Below are positions 41,094-52,521 of a stretch of DNA of 64,000 nt, one piece after another. Position 1 is the first letter of the stretch, and each line of letters starts with the position of its first letter. The DNA comes from Flammeovirgaceae bacterium UBA4465 (GTDB lineage: Bacteria > Bacteroidota > Bacteroidia > Cytophagales > Cyclobacteriaceae), in assembly GCA_905182375.1 (NCBI GenBank), contig CAJJBF010000008.1, forward strand, positions 62,001 through 126,000, written 5' to 3'. Made by a program: the position numbers and the translations under genes. Below the pieces are notes generated by a model. The model saw only the letters and a program-made list of their open reading frames with translations, had not been told where the DNA came from and ran no database searches.

Positions 41094-41789
41094 ATGTCTT
41101 TAGCCAAAGAACTTAATAAGCAAGGCAACTTGTTATTCAAATACAGAGGAACCCTTCCTTTGATCATCTTATCGGTAGCCTTGCTGGTTTTTGTTTTGAA
41201 GCTGCAGGCACCTAACGCCTTTGTCACTTACCATTATTATGCCTTTGGTTGCTTAGCCGTGGCTTTATTTGGCCAATTCATCCGATTAATCACAGTAGGG
41301 TATACTGCAGATCTAACTTCGGGTAGAAATACAGAAGGACAACTGGCCAATGTGCTAAATACGAAGGGCATTTACTCCATTGTAAGACATCCCCTCTATT
41401 TAGGTAATTTCTTCATGTGGCTGGGCCTCTGCCTGCTCACACAAGACCTGTGGTTTACGATCGCCTTTATTTTGATTTATTGGGTGTACTATGAACGTAT
41501 CATGTTTGCAGAAGAAGCGTTTTTGATTAATAAATTCGGAGATACCTACCTTGAATGGGCCTCATCAAGACCTGCTTTTTGGCCGAATTTCAACATTTGG
41601 AAATCCTCAACCTCCAACTTTAATTGGAAAAAAATACTACTCAATGAAAAAAATGGCATTACCGCCCTTTTTTCATTATTCTGGTTATTTAATTTCATTG
41701 AAATAGGGATCACCTCTGGAAGTTGGTCTCTCAAACCTAACCTTTGGTTGTATTCAATGGTGGTAAGTATGATTTATTATATCCTATGA
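41094..41789 (+). CDS. Isoprenylcysteine carboxyl methyltransferase-like membrane protein
   Basis: The 231-residue protein has about six transmembrane helices. The core has the ICMT/PEMT signature GIYSIVRHPLYLGNFFMW, followed by an ERIMFAEEAFLINKFGDTYLEW stretch (Glu pair), which is the SAM-contact region of this methyltransferase superfamily. Bacterial members are thought to methylate lipids or small hydrophobic molecules; substrate unknown. It lies 73 bases after tolC and may be expressed with it or alone. Confidence 0.8.
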   Translation: MSLAKELNKQGNLLFKYRGTLPLIILSVALLVFVLKLQAPNAFVTYHYYAFGCLAVALFGQFIRLITVGYTADLTSGRNTEGQLANVLNTKGIYSIVRHPLYLGNFFMWLGLCLLTQDLWFTIAFILIYWVYYERIMFAEEAFLINKFGDTYLEWASSRPAFWPNFNIWKSSTSNFNWKKILLNEKNGITALFSLFWLFNFIEIGITSGSWSLKPNLWLYSMVVSMIYYIL

Positions 41790-41826
41790 AGGTCCTCATG
41801 AAGTTGCGACTTATTTGAAAAGATGT

Positions 41827-42756
41827 TTATAATTTTCTGATTTTATACATCCCTTTGATATAGTTCCAAGTCATTTTGAGTTTAGATCCTGATTTATTGC
41901 GCGCCATTTCCATGGCATCCCAAAGTTCCTCTGGAATTTGATCTAATTGATTAAATTCTCCTGCTCCTTTGAGCCACTCTCCTCCATCGATAGTCACCAC
42001 TTCACCATTGACATATGCAGAAAAATCTGATATCAGATACGCTGCTAAATTGGCCAACTCTTGATGCTCTCCTACCCTTCCTACAGGTACCTTTAAGCGC
42101 TGGATCATACTTCTCTCTTAATTTACCAGGCATCAATCTACTCCATGCTCCCTCAGTAGGAAAAGGACCAGGAGCTATCGCATTACTTCTAATGCCATAC
42201 TTGGCCCATTCTACTGCCAAAGATCTGGTCATGGCCAAAATCCCTGCTTTAGCTGCTGCACTAGGGACCACATAGCCTGACCCTGTCCATGCGTAAGTGG
42301 TCACTATATTTAAAATGGTTCCGTTTTTTTATGCTTTATCCAATCCTTCCCCATGCACAATGTAAAATTATAACTGCCCTTCAGTACAATGTCTACCACC
42401 GTATCAAAAGCCCGATGAGATAATCTTTCTGTAGGACTCACAAAATTTCCTGCCGCATTGTTTAAAAGAACATCAATAGGCCCCAGCGTTTCCTGGGTCG
42501 TTTTAATGACTTGTTCAACTTGATCGTAATCCCTTACATCACAAGCCAGTGGTAACACTTTATTTCCACTCAGCTCATGGATTTCCTGTGCTGTTTTTTC
42601 TAGTACCTCTATTTTTCGACTGCAAATCATGACACTTGCTCCCAACTTAGAAAAATAAGTAGCCATTGATTTACCTAATCCGGTACCTCCTCCTGTGACA
42701 ATTATTACCTTTCCTTTAAAGACGTCATCTTTAAACATTCCCTCCGAGTAATTCAT
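41827..42756 (-). pseudogene. 2,4-dienoyl-CoA reductase-like SDR oxidoreductase, two frameshifts
   Basis: The joined protein has ~310 residues: VTGGGTGLGKS (cofactor loop), [35 protein letters not shown], and a C-terminus GEWLKGAGEFNQLDQIPEEL typical of mitochondrial-type dienoyl-CoA reductase (DECR1 family). These enzymes reduce 2,4-dienoyl-CoA during beta-oxidation of unsaturated fatty acids. Frames break at an A/T run of seven (42324-42330; eight would be right) and at GCGC (42097-42100; GCGCGC would be right). Both are typical sequencing-error sites. It is alone on the minus strand. Confidence 0.85.
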
Positions 42757-42890
42757 ATGTAGTCTGTTAAATAATATTTTTAAGTAATTTAAAATATTTG
42801 TGCAGAAATGTGAATAATAAATGAATCAATAAAAATGTTTTAAATTGAGATTGTTCTTGTTACCTAATCCATTTTTTTTTAAAATTAGTT

Positions 42891-43559
42891 ATGAAAAATT
42901 TTATTCAATTCCTGATGACTGTCCTCATTTTTTGGGTAGGATTCAACTCAACTTATGCCCAAGCAAAACTGACTGTGGAAGAACTACTTGCCAAGTCTAT
43001 CGAATTCCATGATCCGGAACATCAATGGAATCAGTTTAAATCTATCCTCAATTTTGATGAGCAGCGGCCTGAAAAGGCAGTTCGAAAAACCCAGGTACAC
43101 ATCGATAATTCGACAGGCTATTTCAAACTGAATCGCGGAGATGAGGAAATCAGTGGTATGTCTCTAGATTCATGCTTTATTATAAAAGGGTCCGTTAGCT
43201 GCCAGCGAGCGGAGATGATGAGGGATTATTATCTATACCTATGGGGACTACCTATGAAGCTCAAGGATGCCAATACTCCACTACAGCCTACCGTAAATAC
43301 TGAAACCATAAAAGGCATTGATTACTTCACGATTCAAGTGAATTATCCAAAAGATACCTGGACCTTCTTTTTAAATAAAGAGGATTACAGCTTACAAGCC
43401 TATCGGTTCATCAAGCCAGATAAAAGTGGTGAATTGATTGAGTTAGCTGATCTCGTCAGCGTTGGAGCTATGAGAATTCCAAAAACCAGAAAATGGTTTG
43501 CCCTACCCGAAAACAACTATATCGCCACTGATATTTTAATGACCAGTGAAGGTTATTAA
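42891..43559 (+). CDS. DUF6503 family secreted protein
   Basis: The protein of 222 residues has a signal peptide (MKNFIQFLMTVLIFWVGFNSTYAQ). The mature domain has AKSIEFHDPEHQWNQF, then YYLYLWGLPMKLKDANT and TWTFFLNKEDYSLQAYRF. This is the DUF6503 pattern of Bacteroidota periplasmic/exported proteins with unknown role. Intact, monocistronic. Confidence 0.78.
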   Translation: MKNFIQFLMTVLIFWVGFNSTYAQAKLTVEELLAKSIEFHDPEHQWNQFKSILNFDEQRPEKAVRKTQVHIDNSTGYFKLNRGDEEISGMSLDSCFIIKGSVSCQRAEMMRDYYLYLWGLPMKLKDANTPLQPTVNTETIKGIDYFTIQVNYPKDTWTFFLNKEDYSLQAYRFIKPDKSGELIELADLVSVGAMRIPKTRKWFALPENNYIATDILMTSEGY

Positions 43560-43868
43560 AGCATGTAAAAAAATGGAAATCCTCCTTTAAAAACCACAGA
43601 TCAAATCAAAAAGATTAAACCAGCAAAGCCCAAAACAGACTATGAAATTATTTTATTGATCTCTAAATAATAAAATCTATAAAGATTTAGCGCCAGTTGA
43701 TTGGATTTATTTAGGTCAAACGTCTATACGGATACTTCATTTTGGAAGCATGTGATTTAGCATGAAAAATTCACAGAGCCCACCCTATTATGACGATTTA
43801 GTTAAACTAAACGATCTACATCTATTTTAAAAACATACATCCCTAAGCCCGCCTTATTTCAATCAATT
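43560..43868. other. Non-coding spacer
   Basis: About 310 AT-rich bases between convergent genes; I see neither a gene nor a strong terminator hairpin. Confidence 0.5.
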
Positions 43869-46800
43869 TCACCTCAGAAAGGAGATGTCGGTTACCGCAC
43901 ATATGGGCTTAGTCTCTTCTGATCTAAATAACATATATAGATCATGCATCCCCTCAAATTCAGACACATCAAATTTTAAATCTGAGGGGCCTACATCTAG
44001 AAGACCTTGCTCAATATTCAGAGACTGAATTATAGCGCCTCCCACACTATCCATTCTCAACTCCAAAATACCACCATTCATATATTGAGGATGTTGCAAT
44101 ATGGTGACGTTCACTGCACTTATACCCTTAAAATCAATATCTTCATAAACATAATGTGATTCAGCTTCACCAATAACCAACGCAAGTGCCTCATCCAGCC
44201 CAGGAACCGTACCCGCCTCAACATTCATAGATTGTGTCCTCAGTCCATCATCAAAGTTTACCGCAGATATGATTGGTTTTCTCAAGATCAATGTTTGCTG
44301 CTGGGTCAAAGGACCAATCATTTCCCCTCCTTTATCCGTATATGAGGCCGTAAAGACATAAACTCCTTGGCTTTCCTTCTTCATATGTTCTTGAAAAGTA
44401 TACTTCCCAGAAGTAGGTAGATTATTAACTATATCTTGTCGACCCAATGAAAGAATATAATCGACCATTGAACCTGCGTCACTATCGGCTAATGCCGGAT
44501 GAGCGGCCATGGCAACTTCTCCCCAAACGCCGGCGCCGCCATTTTGAATCTTCTCAACCAAATATTTTTTTGCTACCTGAATCCATTTGATACTTTTTCG
44601 AAATCGCGTAAAAAGAGGGGCCGATGGACTTCTTTTTCTCTTGATGACAAGAACTACAATCTGAGCTTTGGATCAAGGATTTGCCCAGACTCAACTGTTT
44701 CAATGCGCCATGGCCTATCGCAATCACATTCCTGTCTAATCCTTCTTGAAGATAATCAATGGTGGTGATTACCTCATCTTCCGTAATTCCTGCTCCCAAG
44801 GTTCCATCTTCTTCATCCCTCACAGATATTTGATAGCTCAGGATACTGTTGTCCCAATAAAAACTGCTATTCCCATTGATATCAATGTTCAATTGAGGCA
44901 ACGCATTACCCACCTTAAGTTTAATACTTGAACTTCCCAAAGCACCTTCTTCGTCTTTAACTCCCAGAGATACCGTAAATATACCACTATTCGATGAACA
45001 GGTTTCTTTTTCTATTGAAATAATTTGATCGCCCAAACGCCATTCATAAGTGAGGCTATCCCCATCACGATCATAAGAATCTGCCGCAGAGAGCGCTGCG
45101 CGAAAAGGTGATTTTCCGTATTCTAGCGGCGTCCCAATTTTTGCTATGGGTCTTCTATTGGATCTATTGTAGGTCAAGTGCACTAACCTTGCATCAGGAT
45201 TTTGCTGAAACCAGGCCGATCCATATTCGAGTACATACAAATCTCCCTCTGGGCCAAAGGCCATATCGGTTGGATTACTGAATTCTTTCTCCGACAGAAA
45301 ACGCTCCATCCGGACATAATTCCCTTCCTCATCTAAGGTCACAGACATCATCCATCCCCGCATCCATTCATAAATAAATAATTTACCATCATAATATTTG
45401 GGGAATTTACTTTCGGTATCTGGATAATCATCTTGATAATACGTAGGCCCTGCCATAGCGGTTCGACCCCCATTTCCCAGTAATGGGAATTCCGATGGAG
45501 TTATCATATGAATACCAAAAAAACGCTGGTTGTGCTGGGGGTAATGTTTTTGCTCCCGTGTTGTACCTGGGAATCATTGATTGGCTTTAAAGGGTCAAAA
45601 ACCTTTCCCGACTTTTGAGTATCCCAATCATAATCATGATAGGGCAGATTGTTTCCAACAAATAAGGGCCATCCGAAGTTGCCTGCGACACGGGCTTGAT
45701 TGATCTCATCGTGACCGCGGGGCCCTCTGTTGACATCTGATTCATTCGCATCGGGTCCTACATCTCCCCAATATAAAAACCCTTTATGATCATCAAATGC
45801 CATCCTGTATGGGTTTCTGCAGCCCATCACATAAATCTCAGGTCTACCTTGGCTCCCGTCTTGCGGAAATAAATTACCCTCAGGAATACTGTACCCCTCC
45901 TGCTCTACTTTTATTCTCAATATTTTACCTCTCAAATCATCGGTATTTGCAGATGATTTTCTGGCGTCCCATGGCCCCCTACCGGGGCGATCATCTATCG
46001 GTGCATATCCATCCGATGCATGCGGGTTGGTATTGTCCCCAACCGCTATGTAAAGCATCTGATCCGGACCAAACTCCATGGAACCTGCTGCATGACAGCA
46101 TTCCAACCTTTGCGTGGGATGGTAAGCAATATTTGCTCAGATTTTATATCGATTGAACGGTAATCAGCATCCATAGTAAATGAAGAAATTATTTGCATAG
46201 AATCTATCGGATGAGATCTGAAAAAGTAGATTTGTTTATTTTCCTTCACTTGTGGATCTAATGCAACGACCCAATAGACCATCTTCAAAATCAGTACACA
46301 CCTCGAATTTATGTAGGAGACTGGTTTGCTTGGAAAACCGATCATATAACATGACCTCACCATGTCTTTGAATAAAAACAACATTCCATTGGGCAATACC
46401 TCAAGCTCCATGGGCTCATTTAAATTCTCATCTAATACCTCGATATCGAATCGGTTTTCTTCTGGTACGGTATTAGATTTCCTATAATCTATCCTTTGCA
46501 TTGGACCTGCGGCATACTGAATACCCCCCCATACATGTTCAATAAAAAGGGGTTCAATATAACTCTCCTCTGTGTGTCCCAAACCGGTATACCACATACG
46601 ACCTCCATCAAAATCCCTGTACCAACTGATGGGATGATTGGGCCCATTTTTGCCTCCCTGGTAAGTTGCTTCGTTGACTTCCATCAATACATTGATATCC
46701 GGATGGATAGCTCTATAATTGTACCATTCATCGGTATGAACCCAATTTTGGGATAAATGATGCGTCGAAAGATGATCCCTATTTAACACATTAATGGTCG

Positions 46801-47245
46801 CTTCTGCCGGCTCAGGATGACTCTCAAAATAAGCACCTACCAATTGATTGTAGTAGGGCCATTTATATTCCGTATCTGTTGCCGAATGAATTCCGACAAA
46901 TCCTCCTCCCGCTTGGATAAACCGCTGTAATTCTAATTGCTGAGCCACATCTAAGATATCTCCGGTCGTATTTAGAAAAACGATCACATTAACGTCTGCC
47001 AATATCTTTTCATTGAATACCTCAGCCTCTTCTGAAAACAGCACCTCAAACCCATTTTGATCCGCTAAATTTTGAAGCATTTTTTGTCCCTCCTCGATAG
47101 AACTATGCCTAAAGCCCTCTGTTTTTGAAAAAACCAACAGCTTCAGATAATCATTTTGATCCTCTTTTATCAAAAAAAACCATAAGCCTGATATTGTAGC
47201 TAGTAATCCAAAAAACCATCCTATTTTATTTTTAATACCCTTCAT
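43869..47245 (-). pseudogene. ThuA - PQQ sugar dehydrogenase - PKD - cytochrome c multidomain protein, several frameshifts
   Basis: Joined, it is ~1,125 residues. In order: an N-terminal membrane anchor; a ThuA-like domain (LLVFSKTEGFRHSS, IHSATDTEYKWPYY, WYRDFDGGRMWYTGLGH); a GDH/PQQ-dependent sugar-dehydrogenase-like beta-propeller (AVGDNTNPHASDGY, GRPEIYVMGCRNPYRMAFDD, ARVAGNFGWPLFVGNNLPYH, GNGGRTAMAGPTYY); a PKD-like repeat (SYDRDGDSLTYEWRLGD); a cytochrome c site DCSSCH; and a C-terminal CBM6-like beta domain. At least six frame changes lie near 46375, 46265, 46117, 45575, 45515 and 44565. Likely a periplasmic sugar-oxidising protein; decay or error not resolved. Confidence 0.82.
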
Positions 47246-47420
47246 ATGAATGCTAAAACAATTAACAAGCCTTTACTCTAATATTGTGTTCAATGTACAC
47301 AATGTATTCGACCCACTAAAAAAATCAAAAGATTTTATTAAAAAAAAAGATTCTTTCATGACTCAAGGTGCAATTTCGAAGAAGATCAGTTTATAAAGAG
47401 GACATATTGTATTTTTGACT

Positions 47421-47909
47421 ATGCGAATCGCCTCACTATCAGAAATTAAAAAAGAACTCAAAGAAAAAACCAATCATGAACTTACCCAACTGGTTCTTAA
47501 GTTAACCAAACACAAAGTTGAAAATAAAGAACTATTGGCCTATGTGCTTTTTGAATCAGCAGATGAAAATCAGTTCATATCAAAAATTGAATCAGAAATA
47601 GACCTGCAATTTGCCCATATCAATATTAAAAGTAATTACATCATCAATAAAAACATTCGAAAAATTCAAAGATATATTGTAAAACAGATTCGTTTCTCAA
47701 AACAAAAAGAAACAGAAATAGCCCTGCGTATTCATTTTTGTAAAAACCTTGTCGACATCCAATCAAAATACGATATCAATAATACCCGCCATCAAATGCT
47801 GATGCGTCAAATTGAACTTATCAGAAAAGCTTTAGCGTATCTGCATGAAGATTTACAATTTGACTATGAGCTAGAGTTAACTGAACTATTGGAGCAAGTA
47901 GCCCACTAA
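47421..47909 (+). CDS. Hypothetical alpha-helical protein, 162 aa
   Basis: Start is the ATG at 47421 (MRIASLSEIKKELKEK); an in-frame ATG at 47415 would add two residues. The protein has no signal peptide or membrane segment and is almost all helix with many Lys/Glu/Ile residues; ELTQLVLKLTKHKVENKELLAYVLFESADE looks like a HEAT/ARM-type helical pair. I recognise no catalytic motif. It lies upstream of a TonB receptor gene and shares orientation but has a 230-base gap before it. Confidence 0.65.
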   Translation: MRIASLSEIKKELKEKTNHELTQLVLKLTKHKVENKELLAYVLFESADENQFISKIESEIDLQFAHINIKSNYIINKNIRKIQRYIVKQIRFSKQKETEIALRIHFCKNLVDIQSKYDINNTRHQMLMRQIELIRKALAYLHEDLQFDYELELTELLEQVAH

Positions 47910-48138
47910 AAAAAATAGCTTGTCAAGGTAACTTTTTATATTTTCGCACGTAAAAGGAAGTATTCCTAACGAAAAACTTTACAAACCAGAGTATTATATC
48001 TATCTCAAGACACTCCCAAACATCACAAAAAGTATTTCATTTATACCAAAATATAGATAAATACAGTACCCAACGCTAGTTTTAAATTTTTGACTGTCGT
48101 GCAACTTTTTATACCTAATCTACATCATTGAGCTACTT

Positions 48139-50538
48139 ATGATTGACAAATTTTTCTCTACATTAACCTTAATTTTTTTTTATTTTGGTATTTTTATATT
48201 GGGATTATTTTCGGTTACCGCCCAGCATAACATCAGCGGACAGATCACAGATAATACTCAAAATCCCCTCCCTTTTGCTTATATCATCCTATATGAAAAG
48301 GGAAGTGAGGACCTTCCAAAAGGAGTGATCTCTGACGATAAGGGTACCTATTCTTTTGAACAAATTGCCAACGGAATCTATCACATTGAAGTCTCTATGT
48401 TAGGTTTTAAACTCAATACATCAGACACCTTTACCTTGCCAAAGAATGCTATTTTTAATTTTACTTTGGAAGAGGATACCCAGACATTAAACGCAGTAGT
48501 GGTGAAAAGTAAGCGGCCTGTGATCAGGCAAACTGCAGAAAAGTTAATTGTAGATTTAGAAAATTCTGAGATGATTAATACCAGTTTAAAAGATGTCATG
48601 CGTAAAATACCCGGTGTTTTGGTTACCAATAACGGAATTTCAATAGCAGGAAACAGAGGCGTAAGAATCCTTATTAATGGGAAATCTACTGACTATATGG
48701 ATATTCAAACACTCCTGCGTGATCTTCCTGCAGACAACATTTCTAAAATTGAAGTGATAGAACAACCCGGTGCAGAATATGAAGCCTCAGGTTCAGGAGC
48801 CCTCATCAATATTATTTTAAAGAAAAACATACGTCTCGGAACCCATGGCAGCATCAATACGTGGGCAGGGGAAGATCAAGGTTTTCAATATGGAATAGGT
48901 GCTTCGATTGCAAAGTATAAAAATAAATTAAACTGGCAAGCCAGCATAAATCATTCTAAACCCACTTGGAGAGAAGACTTATTTTTAGTCCGAACAGTAG
49001 GTAATGAAACCTATGACCAAATCAGTAAAGATCCCTACGATCCTAGTAATTTAAGTATCAACGGAAACATAGACTATCAACTCAATGACAAACATACATT
49101 GAGTATCGGGAGTCGATTGAATCAGAGAAACTCTCAAAGGATCACTTCAAGTAGAACCATGATCTCTGATGACCGTACCACAAATACTCTGTTTTCAGAA
49201 AATAGTTTTGCTAGAGATAGAATAGATTTTAATCTAAACCCCTATTATGAATACAAATCTGAAACGGATCGGTTGGTCATCGATTTTAATTATGTCGATT
49301 ATATAAATGATAATACCAATACCCTTTATGAGGTTGAAGGAAGTACCATCCCATTTACAGATAGAAAATATATTCAAGAAGGAAAGTATAATATCAAAAC
49401 CTACAAAGTAGACTATAAAAAAACCTTTTCAGAAAATTTCAACATCAGCTTTGGCACTCGTTATGCCGATGTAAATACTGATAATGACCTGCAATCTTAT
49501 TTAGACAATAACCAAGGAGTATTTGACTTTCTTGAAACTGAAAGCAGTCAGTTCTTAATCGAAGAAACAATTTTTGCAGGGTATTCCAAAATAAATGCCA
49601 CCTCAGGGAAATGGACTTTCTCTGGTGGATTACGTTATGAAGATAGTCATACAGATGGCACTTCAATTTATACAGAAAAAGGTACTCTGAATACAGAAAT
49701 AAAGAAAAGACCTATTCAGAAACTATTTCCGAGCGCTTCGGTAAGCCGAAATCTATCTGAAAATTTGGGCACTAGTCTATCCTACAGTTACCGAGTTCAA
49801 AGACCCTCATACAGCAGTTTAAACTCATTTGCTACCTTTTTAGATCCATTTTCTGCCGAGCAAGGAAATCCCAGCTTAACCCCAGCCTTCACGCATAACT
49901 ATCAATTTAATTTGACTTATGAGCAGCAACCTTTTTTTAGTATAGGTTTCAGCAATACAACTGACGCAATCATAGATTTAGTTCAACAAGATAATGCTAC
50001 TGCTCAGATCAGACAACGAGAAGTGAATGTTGAACGCAACAAAAATTGGAACTTTAGATTATTTGGCCCCTTAAGCTTCATCAAAGGTGTTGAAGGTTAT
50101 ACTGGCTTTATTCTTGTTAATACGGATTATGAATCATTGACATATAATTTAGATCTAAGTAAATGGAATTTATTTTGGTTTATTCAAGCCAATTATGAGC
50201 TACCCTTTGGTATCAACTTTGAACTGAATGGTAATTATGGAACGGGGGCATTGGAAGGTCAAATTGAAGTAGATTGGTTAGCTGATTTGGATTTCTCTTT
50301 TGGGAGAACCTTTTTGGACGAAAAACTAAAGATAAATCTAGGTTTCAATAAGATGTTGAATAGAGGTTTTGTAGGTAATATCGATTTCGGGACAGGAACC
50401 GCCGCCGTAGAAAGCAATGGCTCCCGACAAAGCATTCAACTCAGATTGGTTTACAGTTTTGGTTCTAAATTTGGTAAGAAAGTAACCAATAGGGAAATTT
50501 CCAGAGAAGAAGAAAATAGAATCAGAGATGACAATTAG
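48139..50538 (+). CDS. TonB-dependent receptor-like outer-membrane beta-barrel protein
   Basis: The protein has 799 residues. After a signal peptide ending FSVTAQ comes a carboxypeptidase-regulatory-like domain (residues 30-110, with PLPFAYIILYEKGSEDLPKGV), then a plug domain (DVMRKIPGVLV, GVRILINGKSTDYMD, ISKIEVIEQPGAEYEASGSG) and a beta-barrel from about residue 230 to the end with many aromatic strands (SYRVQRPSYSSLNSFATFLDP). This is the outer-membrane beta-barrel family often annotated as TonB-dependent receptor in Bacteroidota. No SusD partner is adjacent. Substrate unknown. Intact; the last residues are polar (REEENRIRDDN), unlike a classic barrel end. Confidence 0.9.
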   Translation: MIDKFFSTLTLIFFYFGIFILGLFSVTAQHNISGQITDNTQNPLPFAYIILYEKGSEDLPKGVISDDKGTYSFEQIANGIYHIEVSMLGFKLNTSDTFTLPKNAIFNFTLEEDTQTLNAVVVKSKRPVIRQTAEKLIVDLENSEMINTSLKDVMRKIPGVLVTNNGISIAGNRGVRILINGKSTDYMDIQTLLRDLPADNISKIEVIEQPGAEYEASGSGALINIILKKNIRLGTHGSINTWAGEDQGFQYGIGASIAKYKNKLNWQASINHSKPTWREDLFLVRTVGNETYDQISKDPYDPSNLSINGNIDYQLNDKHTLSIGSRLNQRNSQRITSSRTMISDDRTTNTLFSENSFARDRIDFNLNPYYEYKSETDRLVIDFNYVDYINDNTNTLYEVEGSTIPFTDRKYIQEGKYNIKTYKVDYKKTFSENFNISFGTRYADVNTDNDLQSYLDNNQGVFDFLETESSQFLIEETIFAGYSKINATSGKWTFSGGLRYEDSHTDGTSIYTEKGTLNTEIKKRPIQKLFPSASVSRNLSENLGTSLSYSYRVQRPSYSSLNSFATFLDPFSAEQGNPSLTPAFTHNYQFNLTYEQQPFFSIGFSNTTDAIIDLVQQDNATAQIRQREVNVERNKNWNFRLFGPLSFIKGVEGYTGFILVNTDYESLTYNLDLSKWNLFWFIQANYELPFGINFELNGNYGTGALEGQIEVDWLADLDFSFGRTFLDEKLKINLGFNKMLNRGFVGNIDFGTGTAAVESNGSRQSIQLRLVYSFGSKFGKKVTNREISREEENRIRDDN

Positions 50539-50718
50539 CGGTAGCGCTTAGGAAATTTTAGAAAATAATCCCTGTGTAAAGTAAATTAAGAAAACAGACT
50601 GCTGGCATTTTGTTTAAGAAATAACCGAGCTAGTACTGAATTCAAATGGTAATCACACACTCAGATGGTTGGTGTAAAACCAAAGCATTTCTCCGAAAGG
50701 AGAATAGGTTTATAAAAG

Positions 50719-50792
50719 TACGCCCACAGGGAGTCGAACCCCGAACCCCCGCCTTAGAAGGGCGGTGCTCTATCCAGTTGAGCTATGAGCGC
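50719..50792 (-). tRNA. tRNA-Arg (UCU)
   Basis: A 74-base minus-strand cloverleaf: acceptor GCGCTCA pairs with TGGGCGT (two G-T pairs); the anticodon stem CCGCC/GGCGG encloses CTTCTAA with anticodon TCT. The T arm has GTTCGACTCC. No encoded CCA. Confidence 0.95.
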
Positions 50793-50802
50793 ATTTAAAT
50801 TA

Positions 50803-50896
<94 letters not shown>

Positions 50897-50974
50897 GTAG
50901 CTATTCTAAAAAGATTGCAAATATAGTAGGTCAATTGAAAATATTAGTGCCCTGAGGAAAAAAAAATATTAAAA

Positions 50975-52520
50975 TCAATCCTTGATTAACCTCGTCAAAA
51001 AGCGATCTCCACTCATATTCTCTAACTCAATAATATACTCCCTCACTGAATGAACTGATATCAATGCGCTTATCGGTAGACCTCTTGATTCTTTTACCCG
51101 ATAGATTATATATCGTAGCCTCTTTAAAGGCTGCCATATTAATATTGATGATGCCCTGAGCGGGATTGGGATAAATATTAAATTCAATGGCTCTTAACTC
51201 CAAGGGGATAGGATCAACTTCTACAGTGATGATCACAAAAATTTGATGGTATCCATCATCAACTTGAATAATTAAGTCATACTCAGCATTTAACTCAATA
51301 AATTCAGCATCCAAAAGGTAAAGTATACCTAATTCACTTAATTCAAAAATGCCAGGTCCATTACCAGATGTTATATTGAAGGCCAATGAATCTCCGTCAG
51401 GATCGGATGCCTCAATTTGACCGATGAAAGTCCCAGAAGTATCACTCTCAATCACATAAAACTGTTGACTACTGATTTGAGGTACTTGATTAATCTGTAC
51501 ATTAACCTGAAGTAAATTTATAAATGATGTATCTAATACCGATGTTTTGATTTGTACCAAATGATCCATGGACTGATTGTATGAGAAATCTGTAGCGGTT
51601 ATGAGACTATCTCCTGATATTCGGTAAAGATCATTATTTACTAATTCTGAGGTCAAGCTATAGGTGGCAATACTATTAGAGGATCCATCCAATAAAAATC
51701 TTCCTACCAGCATGCCTGATATAGCATAACCCTGTTGGTAATCCATTTTTAAGTTTTTGCCAACTATCTCCACCATCAGTTGTTTTATAAATGCCACTTC
51801 CTTTTCCAGCACCTCGAAAACCCCAAGGATGGCGAATGCGATCATAAGTTGTCGCGTACAATACATTAGGATCTCGGGGATCCATGACCAATTCCGTTGC
51901 TCCAATGTCTCGCCCTTCAATTTTAAGAGCTAGTGATTTCTTCCAAGTTTTTCCATCATCGATTGTTTTGAACACTCCACGCTCCTCATTCTCTGAATAA
52001 TATTTACCTTGAGCGGCCACATAGACTACCTCTGGGTTTTTAGGGTGGATAATTACACGACCAATATGATGCGTTTTATTCAATCCCAAATGAACCCAAG
52101 TCGTACCTCCATTATCGGATTTGTAAATTCCATCACCATGCTGTGTACTATTCCTCAGATTAGCTTCGCCTGTACCTACCCAGACGATATTATGATCTGA
52201 AGGTGCCACAGCAACATCTCCGATACCGGAGGTTCCTTCATTATTAAAAATAGAATAAAGGAGTGTCCATTGTTAATCGTCTTCCATAGACCCCCCGGTC
52301 CAGCTCCTACGTAAAACACATAGGGATCTTGCTGTGATATGGACAAGGCAACGACTCGTCCCCCCTGACGAGTGGGCCCGATCTCACGATAATGAATTTT
52401 ATCTAAGATATTCAGGGAGATTTGCTGACCTAAAGCACTTAAAGTGAACAATAAAGTAAACGCTAGACACCAAATCTGCCTCAGTAACGACCTACTATAT
52501 AGCTCACCTCTCCTGTCCAT
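50975..52520 (-). pseudogene. BNR/sortilin-like repeat protein fused to cadherin-like and T9SS domains, broken
   Basis: From the ATG at 52520 (MDRRGELYSRSLL, signal ending LFTLSALGQ) come several sortilin/BNR repeats (GLWKTINNGHSF, GIYKSDNGGTTWVHLG, GVFKTIDDGKTWKK, GIYKTTDGGDSWQKL). A cadherin-like part follows (DPDGDSLAFNITSGNG) and a type A T9SS sorting domain (YPNPAQGIININM, IYNLSGKRIKR, VYYIELENMSGDRFLT). Frames break near 52248, 51725 and 51031. Family members usually have many more BNR repeats, so the middle has probably been deleted at about 51725. It would be a secreted, possibly surface-bound protein. Confidence 0.75.
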
Positions 52521-52521
52521 G

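Noticed and set aside
50680-50706. Hairpin CTCCGAAAGGAG before tRNA-Arg
   Set aside because: Short stem with no T run; chance structure is likely.
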